A stretch of 64,000 nucleotides of DNA, taken from Verrucomicrobiota bacterium. Its GTDB lineage: Bacteria > Verrucomicrobiota > Verrucomicrobiia > JADLBR01. The stretch spans positions 39,661 through 103,660 of the forward strand of contig JAKQKQ010000068.1 in NCBI GenBank assembly GCA_029560585.1, in the 5' to 3' direction. The position numbers and the translations under genes are program-made. How positions within the stretch are numbered: position 1 is the stretch's first letter; every line of letters begins with the position of its first letter. Below the pieces are notes generated by a model, which had not been told where the DNA came from, did not search any database, and worked only from the letters and a program-made list of their open reading frames with translations. Below, one piece after another: positions 8,549-16,017 of this stretch.

Positions 8549-9754
8549 TTATGTCCGCGCCGGCGCGCGGGCGGCGAACTGGCGGCGCCGGCGCTCATTC
8601 CGATAGGTGCCGGCCGTTGTGCCCGTGTGCCGTTTGAAGAGTCGGCACATCGTCTCGAGATGGCCAAATCCTGCCATTTCGGCCACGCGCGCCAGCGGCA
8701 GGTCGGTGTCCGCCAGAAGTCCCTTGATCCGGTGCAATTGCTGGAGGTGAATCTCCCGCTGCGGCGTGTGTCCCAGTGCCCGTTGGAACCGCCGCTGAAG
8801 CGTGCTGCGCGAGAGGGCCACCCGCCGGACCACATCGTCGACGGAAATCGGATCCCCGCAGTGATCACGGATGAATATCATTGCGGCCGCCACCCCGGGG
8901 TCCGCGGCGGCCACGGCATGGGTCGACTGACGGGTCACGATACCCCGCGGGGCGACCTCGATGGGACCCGCGGGCGGACGACGACCCCGCATCATCCGAT
9001 CCAGCAGCGCCGCAGCCTGATAGCCGATCTCCTCCGTGTTTAGATCGACACTGGTCAACTGCGGGTCACACAGTCGGTAGATCACCTGATCGTTGCCTAC
9101 GCCCGCGACGGCCACCTCATCTGGAACGACGATCCCGCATTCCCCGCAAGCGCTCAGGACCTGATGGGCACGGATGTCGGTGGCCGCCATCAGCGCCAAT
9201 GGTTTGGGGAGCGAGCGCAACCACCGTCCGAGCTGCGGGGTCTCCATCAGCCCGGCCGCCTCTGTCGCCAGCACGCCCCGCTTTCGCCGCAAAGGCCGCC
9301 CCTCGTACACGCGGGTCGGGTAACCGCGCTCTCGCAGGCACTCCACGAATCGGTCCCGGCGGATCTCCGAATAGTAGACACCGCGAAAGCCACAGTATGC
9401 AAATTGCTCGTAGCCGCGCTCGAGGAAATACTCCGCCACCAGACGCGCCACCGCACGGTGATCGGGCACCACGCAGGGGGTGCCGGGTGAGGGATGCAGG
9501 GCGAAAAGATCCACCGTGGGCAAAGCCAGCGCCCGAACCTGCCGTATCAGTGTCCGGCTCTCGAGCTGCGCCAGAACCGCGTCCGGTCGCCAAGCATGGA
9601 AATCCGGCGGCAGCCGGTCCATCAGCGGCCCGGCACGATGATAGACCACCCAGCTGCCGTGTTCGGCAATGTACTGCCCAACACCCCGCAACAATTCACG
9701 CCCGTATTCCGTGCTCGACTGAATCAGGAGCCCCACTCGTGGCCGTCTGCGCAT
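8549..9754 (-). CDS. XylR-like transcriptional regulator (LacI-type sensor plus AraC-type HTH)
   Basis: 401 residues. Residues about 1-280 form a periplasmic-binding-protein-like sensor domain of LacI type (opening with RPRVGLLIQSSTEYGRELLRG; later PDEVAVAGVGND and 'PQLTSVDLNTEEIGYQAA'). The C-terminal 100 residues hold two AraC-type helix-turn-helix motifs (VDDVVRRVALSRSTLQRRF, then LPLARVAEMAGFGHLETMCRLFK). This is the domain order of E. coli XylR, which senses a sugar and activates catabolic genes. The ATG at 9754 has GAGAG 5 bases upstream; a GTG at 9769 is also possible. It lies upstream of, and in the same orientation as, the 1-8356 run, so it probably controls that run; the ligand is unknown. 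Confidence 0.88.
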   Translation of the reverse strand: MRRRPRVGLLIQSSTEYGRELLRGVGQYIAEHGSWVVYHRAGPLMDRLPPDFHAWRPDAVLAQLESRTLIRQVRALALPTVDLFALHPSPGTPCVVPDHRAVARLVAEYFLERGYEQFAYCGFRGVYYSEIRRDRFVECLRERGYPTRVYEGRPLRRKRGVLATEAAGLMETPQLGRWLRSLPKPLALMAATDIRAHQVLSACGECGIVVPDEVAVAGVGNDQVIYRLCDPQLTSVDLNTEEIGYQAAALLDRMMRGRRPPAGPIEVAPRGIVTRQSTHAVAAADPGVAAAMIFIRDHCGDPISVDDVVRRVALSRSTLQRRFQRALGHTPQREIHLQQLHRIKGLLADTDLPLARVAEMAGFGHLETMCRLFKRHTGTTAGTYRNERRRRQFAARAPART

Positions 9755-9899
9755 GACCGCTCTCAACACTCCCGCCGACCATACCCCCCTTCCGCTGCGG
9801 TGGCGACCCCGGCCATCGGCTAACCCTGTCGGTGCTTCCGGCCGCGCGACGGCCCGGCATTCCGCATTTGGCCGCGGGCCGTGACGCGCGACCGCCCTC

Positions 9900-10451
9900 T
9901 CAAACCATCACCGGCACTTCCCCGGAGATGCTCTCCGCGACCCGCGCACACAGCCAGAGGACGTCCGACAACCGATTCAGGTACCGGACCACACAGGGAT
10001 TCTGCTGGCGAAAATCATCCCCGAGCCGCAGCACCTCCCGCTCCGCCCGCCGACAGATCGTCCGGGCCAGATGCAGACCCGCCGACATCGGCGTGGAGCC
10101 GGGAATGTCCCACCCATCAAATTTCACGCCCTTTGACTCCATGGCACCCACCACGCCGTCCAGGCGCGCCACCATCCCATCGTCCACAAGCGAGAATCCT
10201 TTCTCCTGGTACCTGGCCCGATCCTCCATCCGCACGGCCAATTCACCCATCACAATGACCAGTTCCTCCTGTATCCGCAGCAATTCCTCGGAAATCCAAC
10301 GGTCCTCGCGATACGATCGGGCCAGTCCGATGGCAGCGTTCAACTCGTCAATCGCACCATAGGCCTCTATCCGCCTATCGGTTTTGGGCACCCTGTGCCC
10401 GAACATGATGCCCGTCGTCCCATCATCGCCAGTCCGTGTTGAAATAGACAT
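9900..10451 (-). CDS. Corrinoid adenosyltransferase, PduO/MMAB type
   Basis: 183 residues, a usual length for the family. It transfers the 5'-deoxyadenosyl group of ATP to cob(I)alamin. The signature N-terminus TRTGDDGTTGIMFGHRVPK (residues 5-23, ATP-binding) is followed by the conserved DELNAAIGLA segment. The C-terminal helices carry HLARTICRRAERE and RYLNRLSDVLW, as in human MMAB and Salmonella PduO. The ribosome binding site AGGTGA lies upstream with somewhat long spacing. It is a single gene; no other B12 gene is nearby. The 267-base upstream gap holds a GC-rich hairpin (10561-10581) but no recognisable cobalamin riboswitch. Confidence 0.92.
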   Translation of the reverse strand: MSISTRTGDDGTTGIMFGHRVPKTDRRIEAYGAIDELNAAIGLARSYREDRWISEELLRIQEELVIVMGELAVRMEDRARYQEKGFSLVDDGMVARLDGVVGAMESKGVKFDGWDIPGSTPMSAGLHLARTICRRAEREVLRLGDDFRQQNPCVVRYLNRLSDVLWLCARVAESISGEVPVMV

Positions 10452-10560
10452 GAGTTTAGCTTATCACCTCTTAGTCTTTTTGTCATGCATATCCGAGCGG
10501 TCGCAACCCGGCCCGACCCTGGCAGCCCCCACAAAACAGTCGCACGTTGGGCACGGGAGA

Positions 10561-10581
10561 GACGCCGCCGGCCCCGGCGTC
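10561..10581. repeat. GC-rich stem-loop in the divergent gap
   Basis: GACGCCG and CGGCGTC form a perfect 7-bp stem around a 7-base loop. It sits mid-way in the 10452-10718 gap between the divergent adenosyltransferase and M24 peptidase genes. No T-tract follows on either strand, so it is not a standard terminator. It could be part of a structured leader or a repeat remnant. Confidence 0.4.
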
Positions 10582-10718
10582 CGCGTCCCACCGGGTAACG
10601 ACAGGCACCTGGCATGCGCGGCCCGCGAGGACGCGGCCATCCCGGCGGCTCCCATGACAACGATGAAATCCCGAACCGGGGCTTTGAGTAGTCTCCTGGA
10701 TTCGCCTAACGTTCCTCC

Positions 10719-11849
10719 ATGGCCAACCGCCGACCCGCCCGAATCATGTATGCCGCCACCGACAATTGCGCGGACATGCTCTACGCGACTCGAATGCACG
10801 TGCCCGACCCGTTCCTCTGGGCGCGAATCCGCGGTCGCACGTATGCCGTTCTCTCCGACCTCGAACTCGATCGCGGCCGCAGGGAAGCGCACGTCGACCG
10901 CGTGGTCCCTCTGTCCACGTTGGAGCGCAAGGCAAGACCGCTGCCAGGACGCCGACCACCCATCGCGGAGCTGATTGCCCGGTTCCTTCGAGATCACAAA
11001 ACGGGCGGCGCGGAGGTTCCCCACGATTTCCCCGTCGGGGTCGCCGACGAGTTGCGAAGACTCGGGCTCTTGATCCGACCGGCCCGCGGACATTTCTTCC
11101 CCACCCGCATATCCAAAACGAACGAAGAGATCGTCGCGATCCGTGCCGCCCAGCGATCGGCCGAGGCGGCCATGGCCCGGGCCGAGGAAATCCTGCGCGC
11201 CTGCCGACCCGACCGCCGCGGTCGCCTCTCTTACGCGGGCCGATGCCTCACATCCGAATTCCTCCAGGGCGAAATCAATTCCTGCCTCTCACGCCTCGGT
11301 GCGTCCGCCCAGCATACCATTGTTGCCGGCGGCAACCAGGCCTGCGACCCTCACGAGGCGGGCCATGGACCGCTGCCCGCGCATCACCCCATCATCGTGG
11401 ACATCTTCCCCAGGGTCGCACGCACTGGCTACTGGGGGGATATCACCCGAACCTTTGTGCGGGGCAACCCGTCCGAAGCCGCGCGCGAACTGTACGCCAC
11501 GGTGCTCGAAGGCCAGCGCAAGGCCCTGCGCCAGATCCGCGCGGGCGCGGATGGCGCGCGCATCCAGCGGGACACCCGTGCGTTCTTCGACTCAAAAGGA
11601 TACGCCACGGGTGAGAAGAACGGGCGCCGATCCGGATTCTTTCATGGCCTGGGGCACGGTGTCGGCCTGGAGATTCACGAGGCCCCCCGATTCGCCGACG
11701 GCCCCCTCCCGAGGAACGCCGTCGTCTCCGTGGAACCCGGCCTCTACTACCCGGGCATAGGCGGCATACGAATCGAGGATCTTGTCGTCGTGACCGATCG
11801 CGGATACGCCAATCTCACCACGTATCCAAAGCGATTTGTCCTCGGGTGA
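10719..11849 (+). CDS. M24 family metallopeptidase (Xaa-Pro aminopeptidase-like)
   Basis: 376 residues with the two-part layout of prolidases and aminopeptidase P: a creatinase-like N-domain (about 1-135) and a pita-bread catalytic domain (about 140-376). All five metal ligands are readable: Asp228 (IIVDIFPR), Asp241 (GDITRTF), His313 (HGLGHGVG), Glu339 (SVEPGLY) and Glu353 (IRIEDLV). The protein should therefore bind two divalent metals and cleave N-terminal residues, probably before proline, in the cytoplasm. There is no signal peptide and no strong ribosome binding site. An internal ATG at codon 10 is an alternative start, because related proteins often open with '...YAS..CADMLYAT'. It is monocistronic and divergent from the adenosyltransferase gene. 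Confidence 0.85.
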   Translation: MANRRPARIMYAATDNCADMLYATRMHVPDPFLWARIRGRTYAVLSDLELDRGRREAHVDRVVPLSTLERKARPLPGRRPPIAELIARFLRDHKTGGAEVPHDFPVGVADELRRLGLLIRPARGHFFPTRISKTNEEIVAIRAAQRSAEAAMARAEEILRACRPDRRGRLSYAGRCLTSEFLQGEINSCLSRLGASAQHTIVAGGNQACDPHEAGHGPLPAHHPIIVDIFPRVARTGYWGDITRTFVRGNPSEAARELYATVLEGQRKALRQIRAGADGARIQRDTRAFFDSKGYATGEKNGRRSGFFHGLGHGVGLEIHEAPRFADGPLPRNAVVSVEPGLYYPGIGGIRIEDLVVVTDRGYANLTTYPKRFVLG

Positions 11850-12021
11850 CGTTCGATGCCTTGAAACATCGAGCGCCAGGCGCCTTTGCCCGAACGCCAT
11901 GGCGGGCCTTGCAACCCAGCCACCCCCGCGGCGTGTCACGCCCACGGGCTGGAAACACGCCAGCGACGCCGAAATACCTCCCCGCTTCGCTTTGATGCCC
12001 AAAGCGTGCGGTCCGGCGCGA

Positions 12022-12213
12022 TCAGTGAATCTGGGAACCGATCAGCGCACCGGCACCTGCGGCACCGCCAATAAGGGCGCCAGTGCCACCACCTGCCGCC
12101 CCGCCAATCGCCGCGCCTCCCAGGGCACCGCCAACGGCGCCTTTCTCGGTGTTCGAGCATCCCACGATGCCCAGTCCTAGCGCGGCGATCAAAACGGCTA
12201 CCAACTTTTTCAT
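12022..12213 (-). CDS. Small glycine-zipper lipoprotein
   Basis: 63 residues. A lipoprotein signal (MKKLVAVLIAALGLGIVGC, lipobox GIVGC with Cys19) is followed almost entirely by Gly/Ala zipper repeats (GGALGGAAIGGAAGGG...). Glycine-zipper lipoproteins of this type sit in the outer membrane; some affect envelope stability. The start is set by AAAGGAG 6 bases upstream. It follows the His/Tyr-rich gene by 95 bases on the same strand. No specific function can be assigned. Confidence 0.75.
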   Translation of the reverse strand: MKKLVAVLIAALGLGIVGCSNTEKGAVGGALGGAAIGGAAGGGTGALIGGAAGAGALIGSQIH

Positions 12214-12308
12214 ATTAGCTCCTTTGGTGCCAAAACCTTGCCCCAGAGTCCAGCACACGCAACCGAAAAATCACGCACCCGCCCGGTGCCCTAGCACGTT
12301 GACCGCGC

Positions 12309-12641
12309 TTAATGGTGGCCGTGATGGTGGCCGCGGTGGTGGCTATAATGGTGATGAGACCCATGATGATGACCGTACGATCGATAGCCGAAGTTCAGCC
12401 CGTACGATGGCCAATAGCCGTAGCTATATGGCCGATAGCAGTAGCGCCGGTACAGGGGCCTATGACAATACGACCGATACGGATATACGACCACGGGGCT
12501 TCCGCAGTAACCGTAGTACGACGGCCGATAATACGAACGGCCGCAGTCGCTGTACCCGAATGAGATGCTGAAACCACCATGCGCCATCGCCGCCGCGCCC
12601 AAGGCACTGAACGCCAACACGATTGCTGCCAGCTTTTTCAT
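12309..12641 (-). CDS. Small exported Tyr/His-rich protein
   Basis: 110 residues. A signal peptide (MKKLAAIVLAFSALGAAAMA) precedes a mature part dominated by Tyr, Gly, Arg, Ser and Cys. It ends in a histidine cluster: about 15 of the last 21 residues are His, interrupted by Gly, Ser, Tyr and Arg. The tail could bind metals such as Ni, Zn or Cu, but that is inference from composition. The frame has a plausible signal sequence, a GAGACGAG ribosome binding site and a neighbour with a similar MKKL opening, so it is probably a real gene. I recognise no family. Confidence 0.6.
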   Translation of the reverse strand: MKKLAAIVLAFSALGAAAMAHGGFSISFGYSDCGRSYYRPSYYGYCGSPVVVYPYRSYCHRPLYRRYCYRPYSYGYWPSYGLNFGYRSYGHHHGSHHHYSHHRGHHHGHH

Positions 12642-12817
12642 CTCGTCTCTCGCTCTCTTTCTATATTTTGAGACGCAAAGGGGGGGTCCGGGATTCAATA
12701 AAACCCGCTGGCGCCATCCGATCCCCCAATGCCGCGCCGGGCCGCGCGGCCTACGGAACTACCTCTGATTCCATGCCCCGGGCGGCGGGGCACCACCGGG
12801 GCAGAAAATGGGATGCA

Positions 12818-12864
12818 GGGGCGCGCTTGCGCGCGATTCGAATCGCCTGCAAGCAGGCCCCTAC
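12818..12864. repeat. Bipartite REP-like palindrome, copy 1
   Basis: 47 bases made of two adjacent near-perfect palindromes, GCGCGC-TT-GCGCGC and GCCTGC-AA-GCAGGC, bounded by GGGGC and GCCCC. A second copy lies inverted at 33679-33732. It lies in the 246-base gap downstream of lpdA, beside another GC hairpin at about 12777-12802. Confidence 0.8.
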
Positions 12865-12887
12865 TCCCCGGCACCTGAATTCTCGAG

Positions 12888-14312
12888 TCAGCCCTTCTTC
12901 TTGCGGAAGAGGTGCGTGGCCGTGCCGTGGAGCAATTCGGCGCTCTCCATGAGGGTCTCCGACAGCGTCGGGTGCGCGTGGATGGTGCCACCGAGGTCGC
13001 CCGCTACTGCCGCCATCTCCACCGCCAGGGTTCCCTCGGCAATCAGTTCCCCGGCGCCAACCCCCACGATGCCGACGCCCAGCACGCGTTCGGTCCCGGG
13101 GTCATAGATCACCTTCGTCAGGCCCTCGGTGCGACCGAGCGTCAGCGCGCGTCCCGACGCGCCCCAGGGGAACCTCGCCACTTCGACCTTGCGCCCTTGC
13201 GCGCTGGCCTCGTTTTCGGTCAAGCCGCACCACGCCACCTCCGGATCGGTGAACACGACCGCCGGGATCGCGATGTTGTCAAACTCCGCCGGTTCTCCCA
13301 GCAGCGCCTCGACCGCAACGCGCCCCTCGCGCGAGGCCTTGTGGGCGAGCATCGGTTCGCCCGCGACGTCCCCGATCGCCCAGATGCGAGGGTCGGCCGT
13401 CCGCTGCTTGCGATCGACCTCGATGAACCCCTTCGCGTTCACCTTGACCCCCGTCTTCTCTAGACCCAGCCCTTCCGTGTTCGGCTTGCGGCCCACGGAC
13501 ACCAGCACCCTGTCAAACGTCAGCGTCTTCTGACCATCCGGGCCCTCCAAACCCACGTCGATCCCCTTCTTCTTGGTCTCGAGCGAGACAACCTTAGTCT
13601 TCAGCAGGATGGCCTCGAACTTCCCTTCCAATCGTTTCTGGAGCGGCCTGACGAGGTCGCGGTCCGCGCCCATGAGAATGCCGTCGAGAAGTTCCACGAC
13701 CGTCACCTTGCTGCCCAGTGCGGCGTAAACCGTTCCCATTTCCAGCCCGATATAGCCACCACCGACCACGAGCAACCGCCCCGGGATCTCATCCAACTGC
13801 AGCGCGCCGGTCGAATTCATCACGCGCGGATCCTGGATGTTGAAAGCGGGCGGGACAGCCGGCCTCGAGCCGGTCGCCACGATTGCGTGATCGAATTCCA
13901 CAGCGCCCTGATCCCCGCCATCGATGCGGAGCCGGGCCGAAGACTCGAAAACCGCCTTGCCCCGGACGAGTTGAACGCCCCGCGACTTGCAGAGGCCCGC
14001 GACGCCACCGGCCAACTGATCGACCACCTGACCCTTCCATTTCCGTATGGTGGCCACGTCAATCTTCGGATCCGCGAACGAAAGACCCATCTCGCGGGCC
14101 TCGCGGGTCTCATTGATGAGCTTGGCAAGGTGCAGCAGCGCCTTCGACGGGATACACCCGCGGTTCAGGCACACGCCACCGAGGGCGGAGGAGTCTTCCA
14201 CCAATGCGACTTTCTTGCCCTTGTCGGCCGCGAGAAACGCGGCGGCATAGCCCCCCGGCCCCGCCCCGATCACCACGATCTCTGCCCGTCTCACGTTCTC
14301 GCTTGCGGCCAT
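12888..14312 (-). CDS. lpdA: Dihydrolipoyl dehydrogenase (E3)
   Basis: 474 residues. It reoxidises the dihydrolipoamide of the E2 subunit with NAD+, using FAD. The FAD-binding opening is [12 protein letters not shown] (residues 14-25). The redox disulfide is Cys48-Cys53 in [16 protein letters not shown]. The NAD-binding motif is [12 protein letters not shown] and the second FAD site is WAIGDVAG. The C-terminal HAHPTLSE carries the catalytic His. The start at 14312 has GGGAGGAA just upstream; an earlier ATG at 14330 lacks one. It is the third gene of the aceE-aceF-lpdA operon, so it serves the pyruvate complex first and possibly other 2-oxoacid complexes. Confidence 0.96.
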   Translation of the reverse strand: MAASENVRRAEIVVIGAGPGGYAAAFLAADKGKKVALVEDSSALGGVCLNRGCIPSKALLHLAKLINETREAREMGLSFADPKIDVATIRKWKGQVVDQLAGGVAGLCKSRGVQLVRGKAVFESSARLRIDGGDQGAVEFDHAIVATGSRPAVPPAFNIQDPRVMNSTGALQLDEIPGRLLVVGGGYIGLEMGTVYAALGSKVTVVELLDGILMGADRDLVRPLQKRLEGKFEAILLKTKVVSLETKKKGIDVGLEGPDGQKTLTFDRVLVSVGRKPNTEGLGLEKTGVKVNAKGFIEVDRKQRTADPRIWAIGDVAGEPMLAHKASREGRVAVEALLGEPAEFDNIAIPAVVFTDPEVAWCGLTENEASAQGRKVEVARFPWGASGRALTLGRTEGLTKVIYDPGTERVLGVGIVGVGAGELIAEGTLAVEMAAVAGDLGGTIHAHPTLSETLMESAELLHGTATHLFRKKKG

Positions 14313-14326
14313 GATTCCTCCCTCTT

Positions 14327-16006
14327 TCAAACATCCAAGAGCGCACCGGCGAACTCCTCGAACGCCCGTGCCACCCGCCTAGTGAAGCGGGCGCCGTCTG
14401 CGCCGTCGATCACGCGATGGTCATACGTTACCGAAAGCGGCATGATCAGGCGCGGCTCAAATCGACCGTCGCGCCAAACGGCCCTCAGCGAACCCCGGGC
14501 GAGGCCGAGTATCCCCACCTGGGGGGGATTCAGCAGGGGCGTAAAGCCCGTCCCCCCGATGCCGCCCAGGTTCGAGATCGTGAACGTCCCGCCCTGCAAT
14601 TCCTCAACCGAGACCTTCCGGTCCCGCGCCCGCTGGGCCAACCGGTTCAACTCGATGGCCAACTCGCGCAGGCTTTTCTTGTCCGCATCCCGGACCACGG
14701 GAACGATCAGCCCGGCCGGCGTATCCACGGCGACCGAGATGTGGTAGTAGCCCTTGACGATCATCTCGCCACGCGCGGCATCGAAGCTCGAGTTCAACTG
14801 AGGGAACTCCTTGAGGCCTTCCACGACCGCCTTGATCGCGATGGTCGTCATGGTCAGCGCCCCGCCCGCTTCCTTGACCCTCGGAGCAAACTGCTTCCGA
14901 AACGCCTCCAGTTCGGTGATGTCCGCCTCGTCAAAATGGGTCACCATCGGCGCCGACCACGCCACTGCCATCTGGTCCGCAATCTTCCGGCGGAGGGAGC
15001 TGACCGGCTTCCTTTCAATCGGCCCCCACTGCGAGAAATCTGGCAGCGGCTGCGCCGCCGGCACATGCCCGGCGCCGCCGCCGGCAGCAGCGGCCATCCC
15101 GCCAGATCGCACGAACGCCTTGACGTCATCGATCGTGATCCGGCCGCCCGTTGCCGAGCCCCGGACACGAGTGAGATCCACGCCCAGTTCTCGAGCCAGC
15201 CGGCGCGTCGCCGGCCCGGCGGGCACTTGTCGCCCGTCGGCCGCTGGAGGCTGTGGTCCCCCCGGGGCCCTCGGCGGCCCCGGCACCGCGGCCGGTTTCT
15301 CGGTTGCCGCGGCCGCGGGAATCGGACCGGGCGGTGCGGCCATCGGCGCCTCCGGCGCTGTTCCCGACGCCGCAGCGATGTCCACACACATCAGGTCGGC
15401 CCCCACCTTGATATGATCCCCCGCCTTGATCAAAAGCTCCGCCACGCGACCCGACACCGGCGATGGCACCTCGACGACCGCCTTGTCGGTCTCCACCTCC
15501 GCGATCGACTGATCCTTCGAAATCGCGTCTCCCGCCTTGACTAGCACGTTGAGAACATCCCCACCCTCGATCCCCTCCCCGAGCTGCGGCAACCGCACAA
15601 CCTCGGACGTGCCCCCCGCTGCGACGGGCGGTGGCGGTCCCTGTGCCGACCGCCCAGCCCCCACCGCCACCGAACCGGCGCGCTCGCGATCCGCGGCGAC
15701 GGAAGCCGACGGGTTCTTCGCCGCCCTCTCCCCCTCGCGGACACTTTCCGTCGGCTCCCTTTTCTCAGCCCCCGACTCCAACTCGAAAAGCAGGGCCCCG
15801 ACTTTCACGTGGTCGCCCGCTTTCACCGAAACTTTGGTGATGCGCCCGTCATCGGGCGACGGAAATTCGACGACCGCCTTGTCGGTTTCTATCTCGGCCA
15901 GCGCCTGATCCTTGCGCACGACATCGCCCGCCGACACCAGGACGTTCACGATGTCCCCCGCCTCGATCCCCTCGCCCAGTTGCGGCAGCGTGATTCGTGT
16001 CGCCAT
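14327..16006 (-). CDS. aceF: Dihydrolipoamide acetyltransferase (PDH E2), two lipoyl domains
   Basis: 559 residues. It takes the acetyl group from E1 through lipoyl arms to CoA. Two lipoyl domains are visible, with lipoylated lysines Lys43 and Lys175, both in ETDKAVVE. They are joined by Ala/Pro-rich linkers. A peripheral-subunit-binding domain follows ([15 protein letters not shown]...GRITIDDV), then the catalytic core ending in [15 protein letters not shown] with the active-site histidine. The ATG at 16006 follows GAGGGA. It starts 11 bases after the aceE stop and ends 14 bases before the lpdA start. Confidence 0.96.
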   Translation of the reverse strand: MATRITLPQLGEGIEAGDIVNVLVSAGDVVRKDQALAEIETDKAVVEFPSPDDGRITKVSVKAGDHVKVGALLFELESGAEKREPTESVREGERAAKNPSASVAADRERAGSVAVGAGRSAQGPPPPVAAGGTSEVVRLPQLGEGIEGGDVLNVLVKAGDAISKDQSIAEVETDKAVVEVPSPVSGRVAELLIKAGDHIKVGADLMCVDIAAASGTAPEAPMAAPPGPIPAAAATEKPAAVPGPPRAPGGPQPPAADGRQVPAGPATRRLARELGVDLTRVRGSATGGRITIDDVKAFVRSGGMAAAAGGGAGHVPAAQPLPDFSQWGPIERKPVSSLRRKIADQMAVAWSAPMVTHFDEADITELEAFRKQFAPRVKEAGGALTMTTIAIKAVVEGLKEFPQLNSSFDAARGEMIVKGYYHISVAVDTPAGLIVPVVRDADKKSLRELAIELNRLAQRARDRKVSVEELQGGTFTISNLGGIGGTGFTPLLNPPQVGILGLARGSLRAVWRDGRFEPRLIMPLSVTYDHRVIDGADGARFTRRVARAFEEFAGALLDV

Positions 16007-16017
16007 CGTAATATCCC

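Noticed and set aside
10452..10718. Cobalamin riboswitch upstream of the corrinoid adenosyltransferase
   Set aside because: No B12-box or the conserved GCCACTG and GGGAA-type core was found on the minus strand. A short stretch resembling part of a c-di-GMP or glycine aptamer was also too incomplete to call.
12309..12563. Plus-strand frame opposite the His/Tyr-rich gene
   Set aside because: It has no signal peptide, domain or ribosome binding site; the minus-strand frame has both a signal peptide and a ribosome binding site.
12818..12864. tRNA T-loop-like sequence (ATTCGAAT)
   Set aside because: It is the centre of a REP-like palindrome; no acceptor or anticodon stem is present around it.
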